From: Limosilactobacillus mucosae DSM 13345
GTDB lineage: Bacteria; Bacillota; Bacilli; Lactobacillales; Lactobacillaceae
DNA length: 64,000 bases
Direction of reading: 5' to 3'
Assembly (NCBI RefSeq): GCF_001436025.1
Contig: NZ_AZEQ01000014.1
Coordinates: 1-64,000 of the forward strand
Shown here: positions 39,143 to 50,813 of the stretch, piece by piece
Numbering within the stretch: the stretch's first letter is position 1
Layout of the letters: each line of letters starts with the position of its first letter
The notes under the pieces: model-generated
The model's database searches: none
Told to the model about the DNA's origin: nothing
The model's input: only the letters and a program-made list of their open reading frames with translations
Translations under genes and position numbers: made by a program

Positions 39143-39806
39143 TTTTAACCCCCTGTCGGAATTCTTCAATCGATCCGGTCTGATAGCTATCCGGCATCAT
39201 CTTTAGATAGCGCGTGCCATAACTGCGAGCCAGATCCCAGTCATGCGTAATAAAGATGACGCTGAGTCCCTGCTTTTGCAACTTGGCTACCAAGTCTAAA
39301 AGCTCATATTTCATTTCATTATCGAGACTGGCTGTTGACTCATCCAAGATCAAAAGCCGCGGATTGCCAAGCAGTGCCTGTGCCAGGTAGGCGCGCTGCT
39401 TTTCACCGCCCGAAGCCTGCCCCAACAAGCGATCCTGAATGCGTGTCAGATCCGTCAGCTCTAAAATATGGTGCAGCTGCTGGCGTTCTTTTTGATTCAG
39501 CCATGGGCGCAGACTTTTGCCGGCATTTAAAGCGACAAAGTCTTTAATCGATAAGGGATATTCTTCATCCAGATTGCGAAACTGAGGAACATAGCCGATC
39601 TTCAGTTTGTCAGGCATCTCAATCACGCCTTTTTTAGGCTTGAGCTGTCCCAAAAGCGATCTTACCAGCGTGGTCTTGCCGACGCCGTTATCACCAATCA
39701 CGACCAGAAAATCGCCAGGCGCCAAAGAAAAGCTTAAGTCGTCAACGATATTCTTATCACCATAAGCTAAAGTCAGGTTTTTAACTGTAATAAGAGAAAT
39801 GATCAT
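39135..39806 (-). CDS. znuC: Zinc ABC transporter ATP-binding protein
   Basis: A 223-residue ABC ATPase with Walker A GDNGVGKTTL, signature ASGGEKQR, Walker B LLILDES and the switch His (FITHDWD). It starts in an ATGA overlap with the binding-protein stop, with AGGTGA in front. It energizes the metal importer. Confidence 0.94.
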   Translation of the reverse strand: MIISLITVKNLTLAYGDKNIVDDLSFSLAPGDFLVVIGDNGVGKTTLVRSLLGQLKPKKGVIEMPDKLKIGYVPQFRNLDEEYPLSIKDFVALNAGKSLRPWLNQKERQQLHHILELTDLTRIQDRLLGQASGGEKQRAYLAQALLGNPRLLILDESTASLDNEMKYELLDLVAKLQKQGLSVIFITHDWDLARSYGTRYLKMMPDSYQTGSIEEFRQGVKNV

Positions 39807-40711
39807 TCACCTCGCTGTAGGATTCGATAGAGCTGCCGATACTGCCCCAACATCCATTGCCGATAGGTTTTGCCATTCGGCTGGGATTCGGTAACGTTAA
39901 GAACTGGAACGTGATTTTCTTTAGCCAGTGCGACCAGGTTGTCGATCGTCTTGCTCTGCGACTGTTTGTTATTAACAAAGAATGCGATCCGATGCTCTTG
40001 AATATCCTGCTGCAGCTGCTGAATATCCTTTGGCGATGGATCGTTGCCATCTTCAATTGCTTTTTCAAAATGACGGTCATTGATCTGATAGCCTAGATTC
40101 TCTAAGGCATAATCAAAAACCGGCTCGCTGACGTCAACTTTTTGTTTTTGAGCCAGCTGACGGCATTTTTCAATCTGCTGATCAATCGCTGTCAATGAAC
40201 TGACATATTTTTTGGCATTGCGATAATAGTATTGTTTATGCTTAGGATCAAGCTTGGCATATTTTTTTGCCAGATAGTACGCCAGTTTTTTCATCGTCTG
40301 TGGTCGGTACCAGACATGCTCGTTGGCACCATTCTTTTGGCCGGCGATCTGTCTGCCGACGTTAACGACCGTTTGTGATCCATTTTGATTAGCCTTAACC
40401 AGATCATTCATCCACTGATCATAGCCCAGACCATTTAAAATCACAACATTCGCTTTGGCAACCTGCTCGGCTTGAACGGTCGCCGGCTGATACTCATGCG
40501 GGTCAACCGCCGCATTATCGATTACGGAAACAGTTTGGCCATATTTTCCCGCGACGGCCTGGGCAGCTTCGCCATAAAAATTCAGGCTGGCAACGACTTT
40601 GATCGGCCGCTGTGATTTTTGCTGCGGATGCCAGTCAGTAGCTGCCAGACCAAAAATCACCGCCAATGCCAAGCTCAAGCCAGCCACGATTTTCCAAAAG
40701 CGTCGATCCAT
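39803..40711 (-). CDS. znuA: Zinc ABC transporter substrate-binding protein
   Basis: A 302-residue cluster A-I metal-binding protein. Likely metal ligands are His in AVDPHEYQP, His in NEHVWYRP, and a later His or Asp in the C-terminal lobe. The N-terminus has a hydrophobic segment (about residues 7-24) but no Cys, so no lipobox: it would be held as a signal anchor or released, unlike typical Gram-positive AdcA/ZnuA lipoproteins. First gene of the operon, behind a Zur box. Confidence 0.92.
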   Translation of the reverse strand: MDRRFWKIVAGLSLALAVIFGLAATDWHPQQKSQRPIKVVASLNFYGEAAQAVAGKYGQTVSVIDNAAVDPHEYQPATVQAEQVAKANVVILNGLGYDQWMNDLVKANQNGSQTVVNVGRQIAGQKNGANEHVWYRPQTMKKLAYYLAKKYAKLDPKHKQYYYRNAKKYVSSLTAIDQQIEKCRQLAQKQKVDVSEPVFDYALENLGYQINDRHFEKAIEDGNDPSPKDIQQLQQDIQEHRIAFFVNNKQSQSKTIDNLVALAKENHVPVLNVTESQPNGKTYRQWMLGQYRQLYRILQRGE

Positions 40712-40730
40712 CTTTTCACCTCACAAAAAT

Positions 40731-40751
40731 AAATAGTAATAATTACGATTT
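40731..40751 (-). promoter_or_regulatory. Zur box of the zinc transporter operon
   Basis: A 21-base palindrome centred at 40741. Its minus-strand core TCGTAATTATTACTA differs at one base from the Bacillus Zur core TCGTAATNATTACGA, and the outer AAA/TTT arms also match. It lies between promoter and znuA start, so bound Zur would block transcription in zinc-replete cells. Confidence 0.85.
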
Positions 40752-40764
40752 AACAACAGTGACT

Positions 40765-40793
40765 ATCTTACCTAATTTTGTACGTCAGCGCAA
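40765..40793 (-). promoter_or_regulatory. Promoter of the zinc transporter operon
   Basis: Minus-strand -35 TTGCGC (40788-40793) and -10 TAAGAT (40765-40770) with a 17-base spacer. The Zur box begins about 14 bases downstream of the -10. Confidence 0.55.
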
Positions 40794-40806
40794 TCCTTTA
40801 TATAAA

Positions 40807-40837
40807 AAAATCGTGCTGGAGAAATTCCAACACGATT
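40807..40837 (-). terminator. Terminator after arcD
   Basis: Stem AAATCGTGCTGGA (40808-40820) with TCCAACACGATTT (40825-40837), one wobble pair; followed by seven T on the minus strand. Confidence 0.88.
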
Positions 40838-40902
40838 TAAATTCGTCTTTAAGCCTTTAAATAGTCTTGATTCAGTCAATGACGACCATCCGTTAAAAAT
40901 TG

Positions 40903-42324
40903 CTAGCTAATGGTAATCGTGCCATTGAATACCAATACGATGGCAATAACACTCAATACCAGAATCAGGCCCATCGTCCACAGCTCAGCCTTGGAGAACT
41001 TGTGATTGTTTTCCTTGCAGCCAGCGTAGTAGACACAGAAGCCTGGAATAAAGCTGATCGTAACCAGCAGAACTTCTTGCCAACCAGCCAGGAACATGCA
41101 GGCAAACATGAACAGCGCAGAAAGCAGACCGACCGTGTATTGACCCCATTCCTTACGTTCGGAACTCAACTTCATCTGGTAGAGACCAACAAACAGGTAG
41201 GAGAACAAAATTGCGGCAGCACAGAGCGAGTAGGCAAATTCATAAGCCTTTTCCGTAAACAGCAGCGAGAACAGGAAGATCGTCTGTAAAACGCCCGTGA
41301 TCATCAAAGAAGTCGTTGGCGCGTTCTTGGAGTTAACCTTGCCCCAAGCTTTTGGCATTGCCTTGTCATCGGCAACCAGCATCGTCGTTTCAGCTGGCAG
41401 CATCGTCCAAGACAGCCAGGAAACGATTGTTGAGATGATCAGACCAACGTTGATCAATACCGCGCCCCAGTGGCCAACCGTCATTTCCAGAACGTGGCCC
41501 AAAGCAGGCTGACCCATGCCGGCCAGTTGAGCCCGCGTCAGCGCACCGTATGGCAGGATTGAAATCAGAACGTAGATGATTACCAGCAGAATGAAACTGA
41601 TAACCGAAGCTTGTTCGGCTTCAGAACGCGACTTAGCACGGTGAGCCATGACTGATGCCCCTTCGATCCCGATAAATACCCAGATCAGAGTCATCAGCGT
41701 ACCCTTCATTTGAGTCCAGACCGAACCCGTCGTCGTTCCTTTAGTGGCGTTGCTTGCAACCTTGCCCCAGAAGTCAGCCGTAAACATGCCGCCCTTGAAG
41801 CAGACAAACATGATGATGATGAAGATGATCAGCGGCACAATCTTGCAGATCGTCCCAATCATGTTGACGAAGGTGGCACTTTCAACACCATTGTTAACCA
41901 GGATCGTTAACAGCCAGCAGAAAATAATTGCAACAATAATTGATGGAACGTTTTGACCGCCCTTAAAAGTTGGAATGAAAGTCCCAATTGAACTCATCAG
42001 CATCGTAGCAAAGGCAATGTTACCCAGCCAAGCTGACAGCCAGTAGGACCAGCCAGAAATAAATTCACCCAGCGGACCGAAACCTTCCCCAGCATAGGCA
42101 AAGATCCCACCTTGTAGGTCAGGCCGCTTGTTGGACAGGTTGTTTAAAGAAAGCACCAGCATCAGGAAACCAAAGGCAACGAACAGCCAAGCTAAAAGAG
42201 CTGGGCCTGGAGCAGCCGCAGCCGCAACGTCACTGGTAATCCCGAAAATACCGGTACCGATACATGAACTAACGATCAGGGCAATCAGTTCGCCCTTACC
42301 GATACCTTTCTTTTGAGTATCCAT
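40903..42324 (-). CDS. arcD: Arginine/ornithine antiporter, APC family
   Basis: A 473-residue APC-superfamily transporter with about 12-13 membrane helices; the first contains the substrate-binding GTGIFG motif (SSCIGTGIFGI). The ATG at 42324 follows GAGGGGA; the frame is open eight codons further. Next to arcA, exchange of arginine for ornithine is the expected role. It is separated from arcA by about 305 bases that contain the arcA terminator and no gene, so it probably also has its own promoter, though I could not define one. Confidence 0.88.
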   Translation of the reverse strand: MDTQKKGIGKGELIALIVSSCIGTGIFGITSDVAAAAAPGPALLAWLFVAFGFLMLVLSLNNLSNKRPDLQGGIFAYAGEGFGPLGEFISGWSYWLSAWLGNIAFATMLMSSIGTFIPTFKGGQNVPSIIVAIIFCWLLTILVNNGVESATFVNMIGTICKIVPLIIFIIIMFVCFKGGMFTADFWGKVASNATKGTTTGSVWTQMKGTLMTLIWVFIGIEGASVMAHRAKSRSEAEQASVISFILLVIIYVLISILPYGALTRAQLAGMGQPALGHVLEMTVGHWGAVLINVGLIISTIVSWLSWTMLPAETTMLVADDKAMPKAWGKVNSKNAPTTSLMITGVLQTIFLFSLLFTEKAYEFAYSLCAAAILFSYLFVGLYQMKLSSERKEWGQYTVGLLSALFMFACMFLAGWQEVLLVTISFIPGFCVYYAGCKENNHKFSKAELWTMGLILVLSVIAIVLVFNGTITIS

Positions 42325-42510
42325 AAATATCCCCTCGTTTCTATTCATAGATCGACTAGAACACTCATCATTAAACTAATCAAACCTAAAGCCGCTTAAA
42401 TAACTTAAAAACACTTCGACTCCTACTCAATCGCCCACCTCTGAACCCTTACACACCTTAAAAAATAAATGATTGAGAATTGTCTAATATTATTTTAATT
42501 CTTAATCGAA

Positions 42511-42567
42511 AAAAGCGAAAGTCGTACCGTTGCGAATTCATATCGCGATGATCCAACTTTCGCTTTT
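42511..42567 (-). terminator. Terminator after arcA
   Basis: Twelve-base perfect stem AAAAGCGAAAGT (42511-42522) with ACTTTCGCTTTT (42556-42567) around a long loop; T-rich on the minus strand. Confidence 0.8.
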
Positions 42568-42629
42568 AATCTGCACCAAATCTCATTGATCGGCGCCTGT
42601 TTTAATGCGGTCAAGCCGCATGCCTGCTT

Positions 42630-43853
42630 TTAGAGGTCTTCACGAACAATTGGGCAGGACATGCAACGTGGACCACCACGACCCCGAGACAATTCGCTTG
42701 AACGAACCTCGTGAACCAAAATGCCGTGCTTGCGCAGCAGATCGTTGGATACGTAGTTACGATTGTAGGTAACAACTTCACCAGGTGCGATGGCCAGCGT
42801 GTTAGAGCCGTCATTCCATTGTTCACGGGCAGCGATGATTGGGTCACCGTTACCAGTTGGGATCAAGTCAATGTCGTCCTTGTTCAGGGCCTTCTTAAGC
42901 ACTTCCTTGATGTCCGTGTGGTGTTCCATCGTAATTTCGCCGTCTTTGCCTGGGTGCAGTACCCAGTTGTCAACATGACCGTTTTCGTCCAAGATTGCTG
43001 GGTGAACAGTAAACTTGTCGTAGTCGATCATCGTAAAGACAGTGTCAAGGTGCATCATTGCGTGGTTGTGCGGAATCTTGATGGCAATGACCGTGTCGTA
43101 GTTTGACTTCTTGAACAGGTTCTTAGCGATGTCTTCGATTGCATCGGCAGTCGTCCGTTGGGAAATACCGATAGCAAATACGTGGTCGCTTAATACCAGT
43201 TCGTCCCCACCTTCAATGTGCGTTTCGTGGTTGCGGTCGCGCCATACATTGACTTGACCTGCAAACCGTGGGTGGTGCTTGATGATGTATTCAGTGATTA
43301 AGGATTCACGCTGACGAGCTGGGAACGTCATCCGGTTGATGGAAAGACCGTCACCGATTGAAGCTTGTGGGTCACGCGTAAAGTATGCGTTTGGCATTGG
43401 GTCCATTACGAATGGCCATTCAGTGTCTTCAGCAGCTTGTTGTAGCGTCATGTGTGGGAGATCGATTTCTTCGCGACGAACCCCTTCGAAGATCTTGTTA
43501 ACCATGTCTTGCGTATTCATGGCCAACAGGTATTCCTTCAAAACGTCGTGGATCAAACCAGCTGCGTAGCCGGATTCAGCAACCATGCGGTCAACGAATT
43601 CTTCCTTAACGTCTTGGTCAGCCAGTGCCTCAGCAGCCAGCTTTTCGAAATAGAGAACTTCAATGCCTTGGTCGCGCAGCGTTTGAGCAAAGTAATCGTG
43701 TTCTTCTTGCGCGATTGGCAGATATGGAATGTCATCGAACAGCAGACGGTACATCGAATCTGGCGTAATGTTTTCAATTTCACGACCAGGCCGGTGCAGC
43801 ATAACCGTCTTCAGCTTGCCAATTTCCGAAGTTACATGAATTGGACTTGGCAT
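42630..43853 (-). CDS. arcA: Arginine deiminase
   Basis: Hydrolyses arginine to citrulline and ammonia, the first step of the ADI pathway that yields ATP and raises pH. The 407 residues show the family signatures [14 protein letters not shown] and HLDTVFTM with catalytic Asp, Glu and His, and the nucleophile Cys400 in [11 protein letters not shown] at the C-terminus. Strong own promoter and terminator. arcB and arcC, which complete the pathway, are not in the window. Confidence 0.98.
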   Translation of the reverse strand: MPSPIHVTSEIGKLKTVMLHRPGREIENITPDSMYRLLFDDIPYLPIAQEEHDYFAQTLRDQGIEVLYFEKLAAEALADQDVKEEFVDRMVAESGYAAGLIHDVLKEYLLAMNTQDMVNKIFEGVRREEIDLPHMTLQQAAEDTEWPFVMDPMPNAYFTRDPQASIGDGLSINRMTFPARQRESLITEYIIKHHPRFAGQVNVWRDRNHETHIEGGDELVLSDHVFAIGISQRTTADAIEDIAKNLFKKSNYDTVIAIKIPHNHAMMHLDTVFTMIDYDKFTVHPAILDENGHVDNWVLHPGKDGEITMEHHTDIKEVLKKALNKDDIDLIPTGNGDPIIAAREQWNDGSNTLAIAPGEVVTYNRNYVSNDLLRKHGILVHEVRSSELSRGRGGPRCMSCPIVREDL

Positions 43854-43894
43854 AATACAGTCACTCCTTTGTTTTCTTACTTGACTACGTTCTT

Positions 43895-43923
43895 AATATA
43901 ACCCGTTAAGTAAGCGTTGTCAA
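43895..43923 (-). promoter_or_regulatory. Strong promoter of arcA
   Basis: Minus-strand -35 TTGACA (43918-43923) and -10 TATATT (43895-43900) with a 17-base spacer, about 42 bases before the start codon. The rest of the 326-base gap to ispE is AT-rich, holds no credible gene, and contains a cre-like element and the ispE terminator. Confidence 0.85.
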
Positions 43924-43963
43924 TCCTTTAAAATCAACGGTTTAACGACTGTTTAATATAAAA

Positions 43964-43977
43964 TGAATACGTTTTCT
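43964..43977 (-). promoter_or_regulatory. cre-like site upstream of arcA
   Basis: Minus-strand AGAAAACGTATTCA matches the catabolite responsive element TGWAANCGNTNWCA at 12 of 14 positions. It lies about 40 bases upstream of the -35. CcpA control of ADI genes is known in lactic acid bacteria, but the position upstream leaves the sign uncertain. Confidence 0.4.
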
Positions 43978-44135
43978 TAAATATGCTTATGCAATCAATT
44001 TATGAATATATTTTAGTAGAATAATGCATAGAATGAGAATATCATTTTTTAAAAAATTTTGAAAATGACTGTTTTTAAATGGACTAATAGTTGTAAAGAC
44101 AGCTATTGTTCATTACTTATAATTGCAAAATGAAT

Positions 44136-44176
44136 AAAAGAGCGTCAAACCGCATTGCAACGCGTCTGACGCTCTT
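44136..44176 (-). terminator. Terminator after ispE
   Basis: Stem AAGAGCGTCA (44138-44147) with TGACGCTCTT (44167-44176), followed by TTTTATT on the minus strand. Confidence 0.85.
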
Positions 44177-44179
44177 AGA

Positions 44180-45037
44180 CTATAAAAGCATGGCTAAATA
44201 TACTTCCCGACAGAAACCGCATAAGCTGTTATGCAGCCGGCGTGCTCTTGACTCATTATGACAAAGCGCAAAAACGGTTGGACCTGTGCCGCTCATCTGA
44301 ACCACGTCTGCCCCCAGCTTTTCCATACGCTGCTTGAGCTGACGAATCTCGGGATATTCATTCATCGTGACCGGCTCCAAAACATTGCCCATATAAGCAA
44401 ACGATTCCTGCCAGCGACCGTTTTGAATACAGTCAACCAACGAATCAACATCCAGATGCTGCAGCTTTTCATAATTGATCTGCCGCAGAATCGTTGGTGT
44501 CGAAACGCTGATCTTAGGCTTGGCCACGACTGCCCAGTAATGCGGAAACGGTCTTAATACCTCGACCTGTTCGCCATGTCCCGTTACATGGGCGGTCTGA
44601 CTGTAGACGCAGTAGGGCACGTCAGAATCGATCGAAAGCGACAGCTGAGCAAGCTCTCTTAAAGAAAGTCCCAGATTCCAGCCTTGATTAAGTGCTCGTA
44701 AGACAGCCGCTGCGTCTGATGAGCCACCGCCCAAGCCAGCTGCCACTGGGATTCGTTTTTGAATCTTGATCGTCACGCCCTCATCAATGTGAAAACGATT
44801 TTTAAGAATATGGGCAGCCTGGTAGGCAAGATTGCGCTGGTCATTAGGCAAAAAGCTGCTGTCGGTATAAACCTTGATACGATGCTGATGCTGGTACGTC
44901 TCAATTGTAACGTAATCCGCGAGATCAATGGAGTTCATCACCATATTCCAGCGCGGCAGACCATCAATATAACGCATCGGGGTATCCAAAGCCAGATTGA
45001 TTTTGGCGGGAGCTTTTTCAGTTATGATCAAGGTCAT
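44180..45037 (-). CDS. ispE: 4-diphosphocytidyl-2-C-methyl-D-erythritol kinase (IspE)
   Basis: A GHMP kinase with KAPAKINLALD near the N-terminus and the ATP loop VAAGLGGGSSDAAAVLRAL. In the MEP pathway IspE phosphorylates CDP-methylerythritol. The same chromosome encodes HMG-CoA reductase (52515-53789), so isoprenoids are made by mevalonate, and the real substrate of this Gram-positive IspE homologue is unclear. ATG at 45037 is listed; the GGGGGG ribosome site is very close to it, and TTG at 45031 has better spacing. Confidence 0.85.
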   Translation of the reverse strand: MTLIITEKAPAKINLALDTPMRYIDGLPRWNMVMNSIDLADYVTIETYQHQHRIKVYTDSSFLPNDQRNLAYQAAHILKNRFHIDEGVTIKIQKRIPVAAGLGGGSSDAAAVLRALNQGWNLGLSLRELAQLSLSIDSDVPYCVYSQTAHVTGHGEQVEVLRPFPHYWAVVAKPKISVSTPTILRQINYEKLQHLDVDSLVDCIQNGRWQESFAYMGNVLEPVTMNEYPEIRQLKQRMEKLGADVVQMSGTGPTVFALCHNESRARRLHNSLCGFCREVYLAMLL

Positions 45038-45067
45038 ACCCCCCTTTTTTGACAAGTAATTTTAATT

Positions 45068-45097
45068 ATTATACAAATGTGGCTAACCGAGTTGCAA
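45068..45097 (-). promoter_or_regulatory. Promoter of ispE
   Basis: Minus-strand -35 TTGCAA (45092-45097) and -10 TATAAT (45068-45073) with an 18-base spacer. Confidence 0.7.
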
Positions 45098-45149
45098 CTA
45101 TTGCTCAAAGACTAAAGCCAGCCTTAAGGATTCCCTTGCTGCTAAACAA

Positions 45150-45178
45150 AAAAGCACCGCGTTAAACACGATGCTTTT
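45150..45178 (-). terminator. Terminator after veg
   Basis: Stem AAAAGCACCG (45150-45159) with CGATGCTTTT (45169-45178), T run on the minus strand. Confidence 0.8.
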
Positions 45179-45184
45179 ACTGAG

Positions 45185-45427
45185 TTATTCAGCTTCTTCG
45201 AATGTCAAAGAAATATTATTAGTCAAGAGATCGGCATAACTGTAAGAAACCCGATCAAAAGAACCTTCACGCTTGTTAAGCTTAACGATAAAGATTGCTG
45301 GATACGTCTCGCTTAAAATGCCTTGACGCTGGGTAACCTTTTTACGACCAGCCTGCGCCGTGACCAGTACTTTTTGGCCTACCTGTGCATCAAGCTTTTC
45401 CTTGATGCCTGCAATTGTCGTTGGCAT
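45185..45427 (-). CDS. veg: Veg family protein
   Basis: An 80-residue Veg protein (PTTIAGIKEKLDAQVGQKVLVTAQAGRKKV), a small beta-rich protein found next to rsmA in Firmicutes. In Bacillus subtilis it is very highly expressed and affects biofilm formation. A strong promoter and a terminator frame the gene here, in agreement with high single-gene expression. Confidence 0.92.
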   Translation of the reverse strand: MPTTIAGIKEKLDAQVGQKVLVTAQAGRKKVTQRQGILSETYPAIFIVKLNKREGSFDRVSYSYADLLTNNISLTFEEAE

Positions 45428-45450
45428 GTATTCTCACCTCACAAAGAAAC

Positions 45451-45480
45451 ATTATACGGCAAGAATCTTTAAAAAGTCAA
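45451..45480 (-). promoter_or_regulatory. Strong promoter of veg
   Basis: Minus-strand -35 TTGACT (45475-45480) and -10 TATAAT (45451-45456) with an 18-base spacer. Confidence 0.85.
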
Positions 45481-45517
45481 ATTTTATCACAAGACATCCC
45501 AAAAAGCAATTTATTTT

Positions 45518-46411
45518 TTAAAGTAGTTTTTGGGCGTGAAGTTGATTAGCTAAAGTAATAAACTGCTCCAAGGTTAACTTCTCTGGTCGAAGCTGCGGTG
45601 AGATGCTTAACTCTGCCAGCACATTCTGAATAACAACCTGTTTATCAGCATCCTTGCCAGCCAGGGGTTTGAGGTTGTTCCACAGGCTCTTGCGACGATG
45701 AGCAAAACAATTCTTTACGAAACCGAAGAATTTTCCTTCGTCATATGGCTTAGCAGCTAACGGTTGAGTACGCGGCGTTAAAACCACGATTGCCGAGTCT
45801 ACGTTAGGCGCTGGTACAAAGGCGTGACGCGAAACCCCGAATGCAATCCGAGCCTGCATGCGATACTCAATCGCCAGCGTCAGCGAGCCGTATTCCTTGG
45901 TTCCTGGCTGAGCCGTTAAACGCTGAGCAACCTCTTTTTGCATCATAACGCAGATCGCCGACCAGGCAACCGGGCTTTCCAATAAGCCCATTAAAATTGG
46001 ACTGGTAATGTAGTAAGGCAGATTGGCAACCACTTTAATCGGCCGGCTCGGATCAGCGAACTGTTCTTGAATCAGCGCTGGCAGATCTGCTTTCAGCACG
46101 TCTTGGTTGAGCACTTTAACATTGTCGTACGGAGAAAGCACCTCATCCAAAACCGGCAGCAGATCCGTATCGATTTCTAAAGCCACCACCTGACCAGCAG
46201 CCTGTGCCAGCTGCTCAGTCAAAGCACCCAGTCCAGGCCCGATTTCGATCACATTGTCTTCTTTGGTAATAGCAGCTGCTTTAACGATATTTTTTAAGAC
46301 GTTGAGATCCGTTAAAAAATTCTGACCAAAGCCCTTTTTAGCGTGAATGCCATATTCTTTCATAATGGCTCGGGTCCGATTCAGACTGCCGATTTCCGGA
46401 TTACTGCTCAT
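45518..46411 (-). CDS. rsmA: 16S rRNA dimethyladenosine transferase
   Basis: Dimethylates two adjacent adenosines in the 3' terminal helix of 16S rRNA. The ATG at 46411 (MSSNPEIG) is set by GGAGG; the frame is open 53 codons further but that part is inside rnmV. The 297 residues show KKGFGQNFL, the SAM motif [12 protein letters not shown] and the catalytic NLPYYITSP. It overlaps rnmV by 11 bases in the tatD-rnmV-rsmA operon. Confidence 0.97.
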   Translation of the reverse strand: MSSNPEIGSLNRTRAIMKEYGIHAKKGFGQNFLTDLNVLKNIVKAAAITKEDNVIEIGPGLGALTEQLAQAAGQVVALEIDTDLLPVLDEVLSPYDNVKVLNQDVLKADLPALIQEQFADPSRPIKVVANLPYYITSPILMGLLESPVAWSAICVMMQKEVAQRLTAQPGTKEYGSLTLAIEYRMQARIAFGVSRHAFVPAPNVDSAIVVLTPRTQPLAAKPYDEGKFFGFVKNCFAHRRKSLWNNLKPLAGKDADKQVVIQNVLAELSISPQLRPEKLTLEQFITLANQLHAQKLL

Positions 46412-46973
46412 CGATTTTTTCCTCCTGATTGATTTTTTCAATGGCATTTTCAAACTGTTCTTGACTAATGCGGAACATATTAAGCCGTTTTTGCATCTGC
46501 TTGGCATTTCCATAGCCGATTCCCAACAGCTGCCCAAGCCGCTCGCGCCGAGCACGGGCATTTTTGTCACCCATCAAATCGGCCTGACGCATCATGGCAG
46601 TCGTAATCACCGTTGCTGGCGCGGTTTCTTGGGTATAAACGTGTGCCAAAGCTTCCTTGATAACTGCCGGATCGGCATGCTCAACGCCTAGGCTGCCATG
46701 TGCTTCATCCGGCACGCCCTGATCACGTCTGATGAAGGCATGCTTGACGCCTGGAACGGCTTGACTGATAATCTTGCGCAGCCGTTCGCCATTAAAATCA
46801 GGATCCGTAAAAACGATCAAGCCACGTGCTGCTTGTAGTTTTGCTAACTGTCTAAGGTCTTTTGACGACAACGCCGACCCGTTTGTCTCAAACGTGTCGG
46901 CGTTGACGGCCTTAGCAATTTGTTTGGTATCATCCTTGCCCTCGACAACGATGACTTCTTTAATCTTTTCCAT
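46401..46973 (-). CDS. rnmV: Ribonuclease M5
   Basis: Toprim-domain nuclease that matures 5S rRNA. The 190 residues begin with the Toprim strand [14 protein letters not shown], followed by the [10 protein letters not shown] acidic motif. ATG at 46973 has AAAGG at good spacing; an ATG four codons earlier overlaps the tatD stop (TAATG) but lacks a ribosome site. The operon with metG, tatD and rsmA is conserved in Firmicutes. Confidence 0.95.
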   Translation of the reverse strand: MEKIKEVIVVEGKDDTKQIAKAVNADTFETNGSALSSKDLRQLAKLQAARGLIVFTDPDFNGERLRKIISQAVPGVKHAFIRRDQGVPDEAHGSLGVEHADPAVIKEALAHVYTQETAPATVITTAMMRQADLMGDKNARARRERLGQLLGIGYGNAKQMQKRLNMFRISQEQFENAIEKINQEEKIDEQ

Positions 46974-46984
46974 AAGGCCTTTCA

Positions 46985-47778
46985 TTAATGATTCAAAAAT
47001 AATCGACTGGCATTCTCATACGTTGCCCTGGCAACATCTTCTGGTGATTTTTCGCGCAGCTCAGCAATTTTTTCAACCGTAAACCGCGTAAAGCCCGGCT
47101 CATTTCGCTGACCACGATATGGCACTGGCGTCAGGTAGGGAGCATCGGTCTCGACCAACAGATGATCGAGCGGTGTTGCCAGCATGGCTGCTTGAACGTC
47201 CTTAGCGCTGTTGAACGTCACAACGCCACTGTAGGAGATCTCCATGCCCAGATCCAAAAAGCGCTGCATCCATTCCACATCGCCGTTAAAGCTATGCATA
47301 ACCCCGCCAAATTCCTCCACGTGCGCGTTTTTGAGGATTTGATAGGTATCAGCCAAGGCGTCACGGCAATGGATCGAAACCGGCATCTTTAAGTCCCTAG
47401 CAATCGCTAACTGACGCTCAAAGACTTGTTTCTGCACGTCATGTGGCGAATGTTCATCGTTAAAGTAGTCCAAACCGATTTCACCAATTCCCACAACGAC
47501 TGAATCCGTCAGCTGTTCTAAGAGCAGTTCTTCTGCTTTTGCATTAAAGCGGGCAACATCTTCTGGATGCCAGCCAATCACGGCATGCAGTCCTGTATAA
47601 TGGTGCGCCAGCTCAATGGCCCGCTGATTAAGCAGTTCATTAGAGCCGATCATATTCATTTCAACAACGCCAAAATGATGAGCCCGTGCCAGATAAGCCG
47701 GTACATCATCATAAAAGACATCGTCATTCAGATGCGTATGCGAATCATAGATCTTTAATTCAGGTTTTAGTCCAGTCA

Positions 47779-47779
<1 letters not shown>
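46985..47779 (-). CDS. tatD: TatD family metal-dependent hydrolase
   Basis: A 264-residue TIM-barrel hydrolase of the TatD DNase family (YabD in Bacillus). Metal ligands are visible in DSHTHLND, GEIGLDYF, SIHCRDAL and ETDAPYLTPVPYRGQRNEP. It overlaps the metG stop by one base. Confidence 0.94.
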
Positions 47780-50729
<2,950 letters not shown>

Positions 50730-50772
50730 AAAACCATTCCTTTCGCCTTGGAATCATGCATCAAGATTAAGA

Positions 50773-50804
50773 AAGGCTCAGCTTGCAGCAGCAGGCTGGG
50801 CCTT
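50773..50804 (-). terminator. Terminator after the sirtuin gene
   Basis: Stem AAGGCTCAGC (50773-50782) with GCTGGGCCTT (50795-50804), one mismatch; the minus-strand T run is short. Confidence 0.65.
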
Positions 50805-50813
50805 CAGTAGCTT

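Noticed and set aside
42472-42506. Inverted repeat (ATTGAGAATT and AATTCTTAAT) between arcA and arcD
   Set aside because: Low-complexity AT-rich repeat with a mismatch. It could be an operator or promoter part for arcD, but nothing supports a specific call.
43978-44130. Possible ArgR boxes upstream of arcA
   Set aside because: Motifs such as TATGAATA occur once each, without the second half of the palindrome. The region is simply AT-rich.
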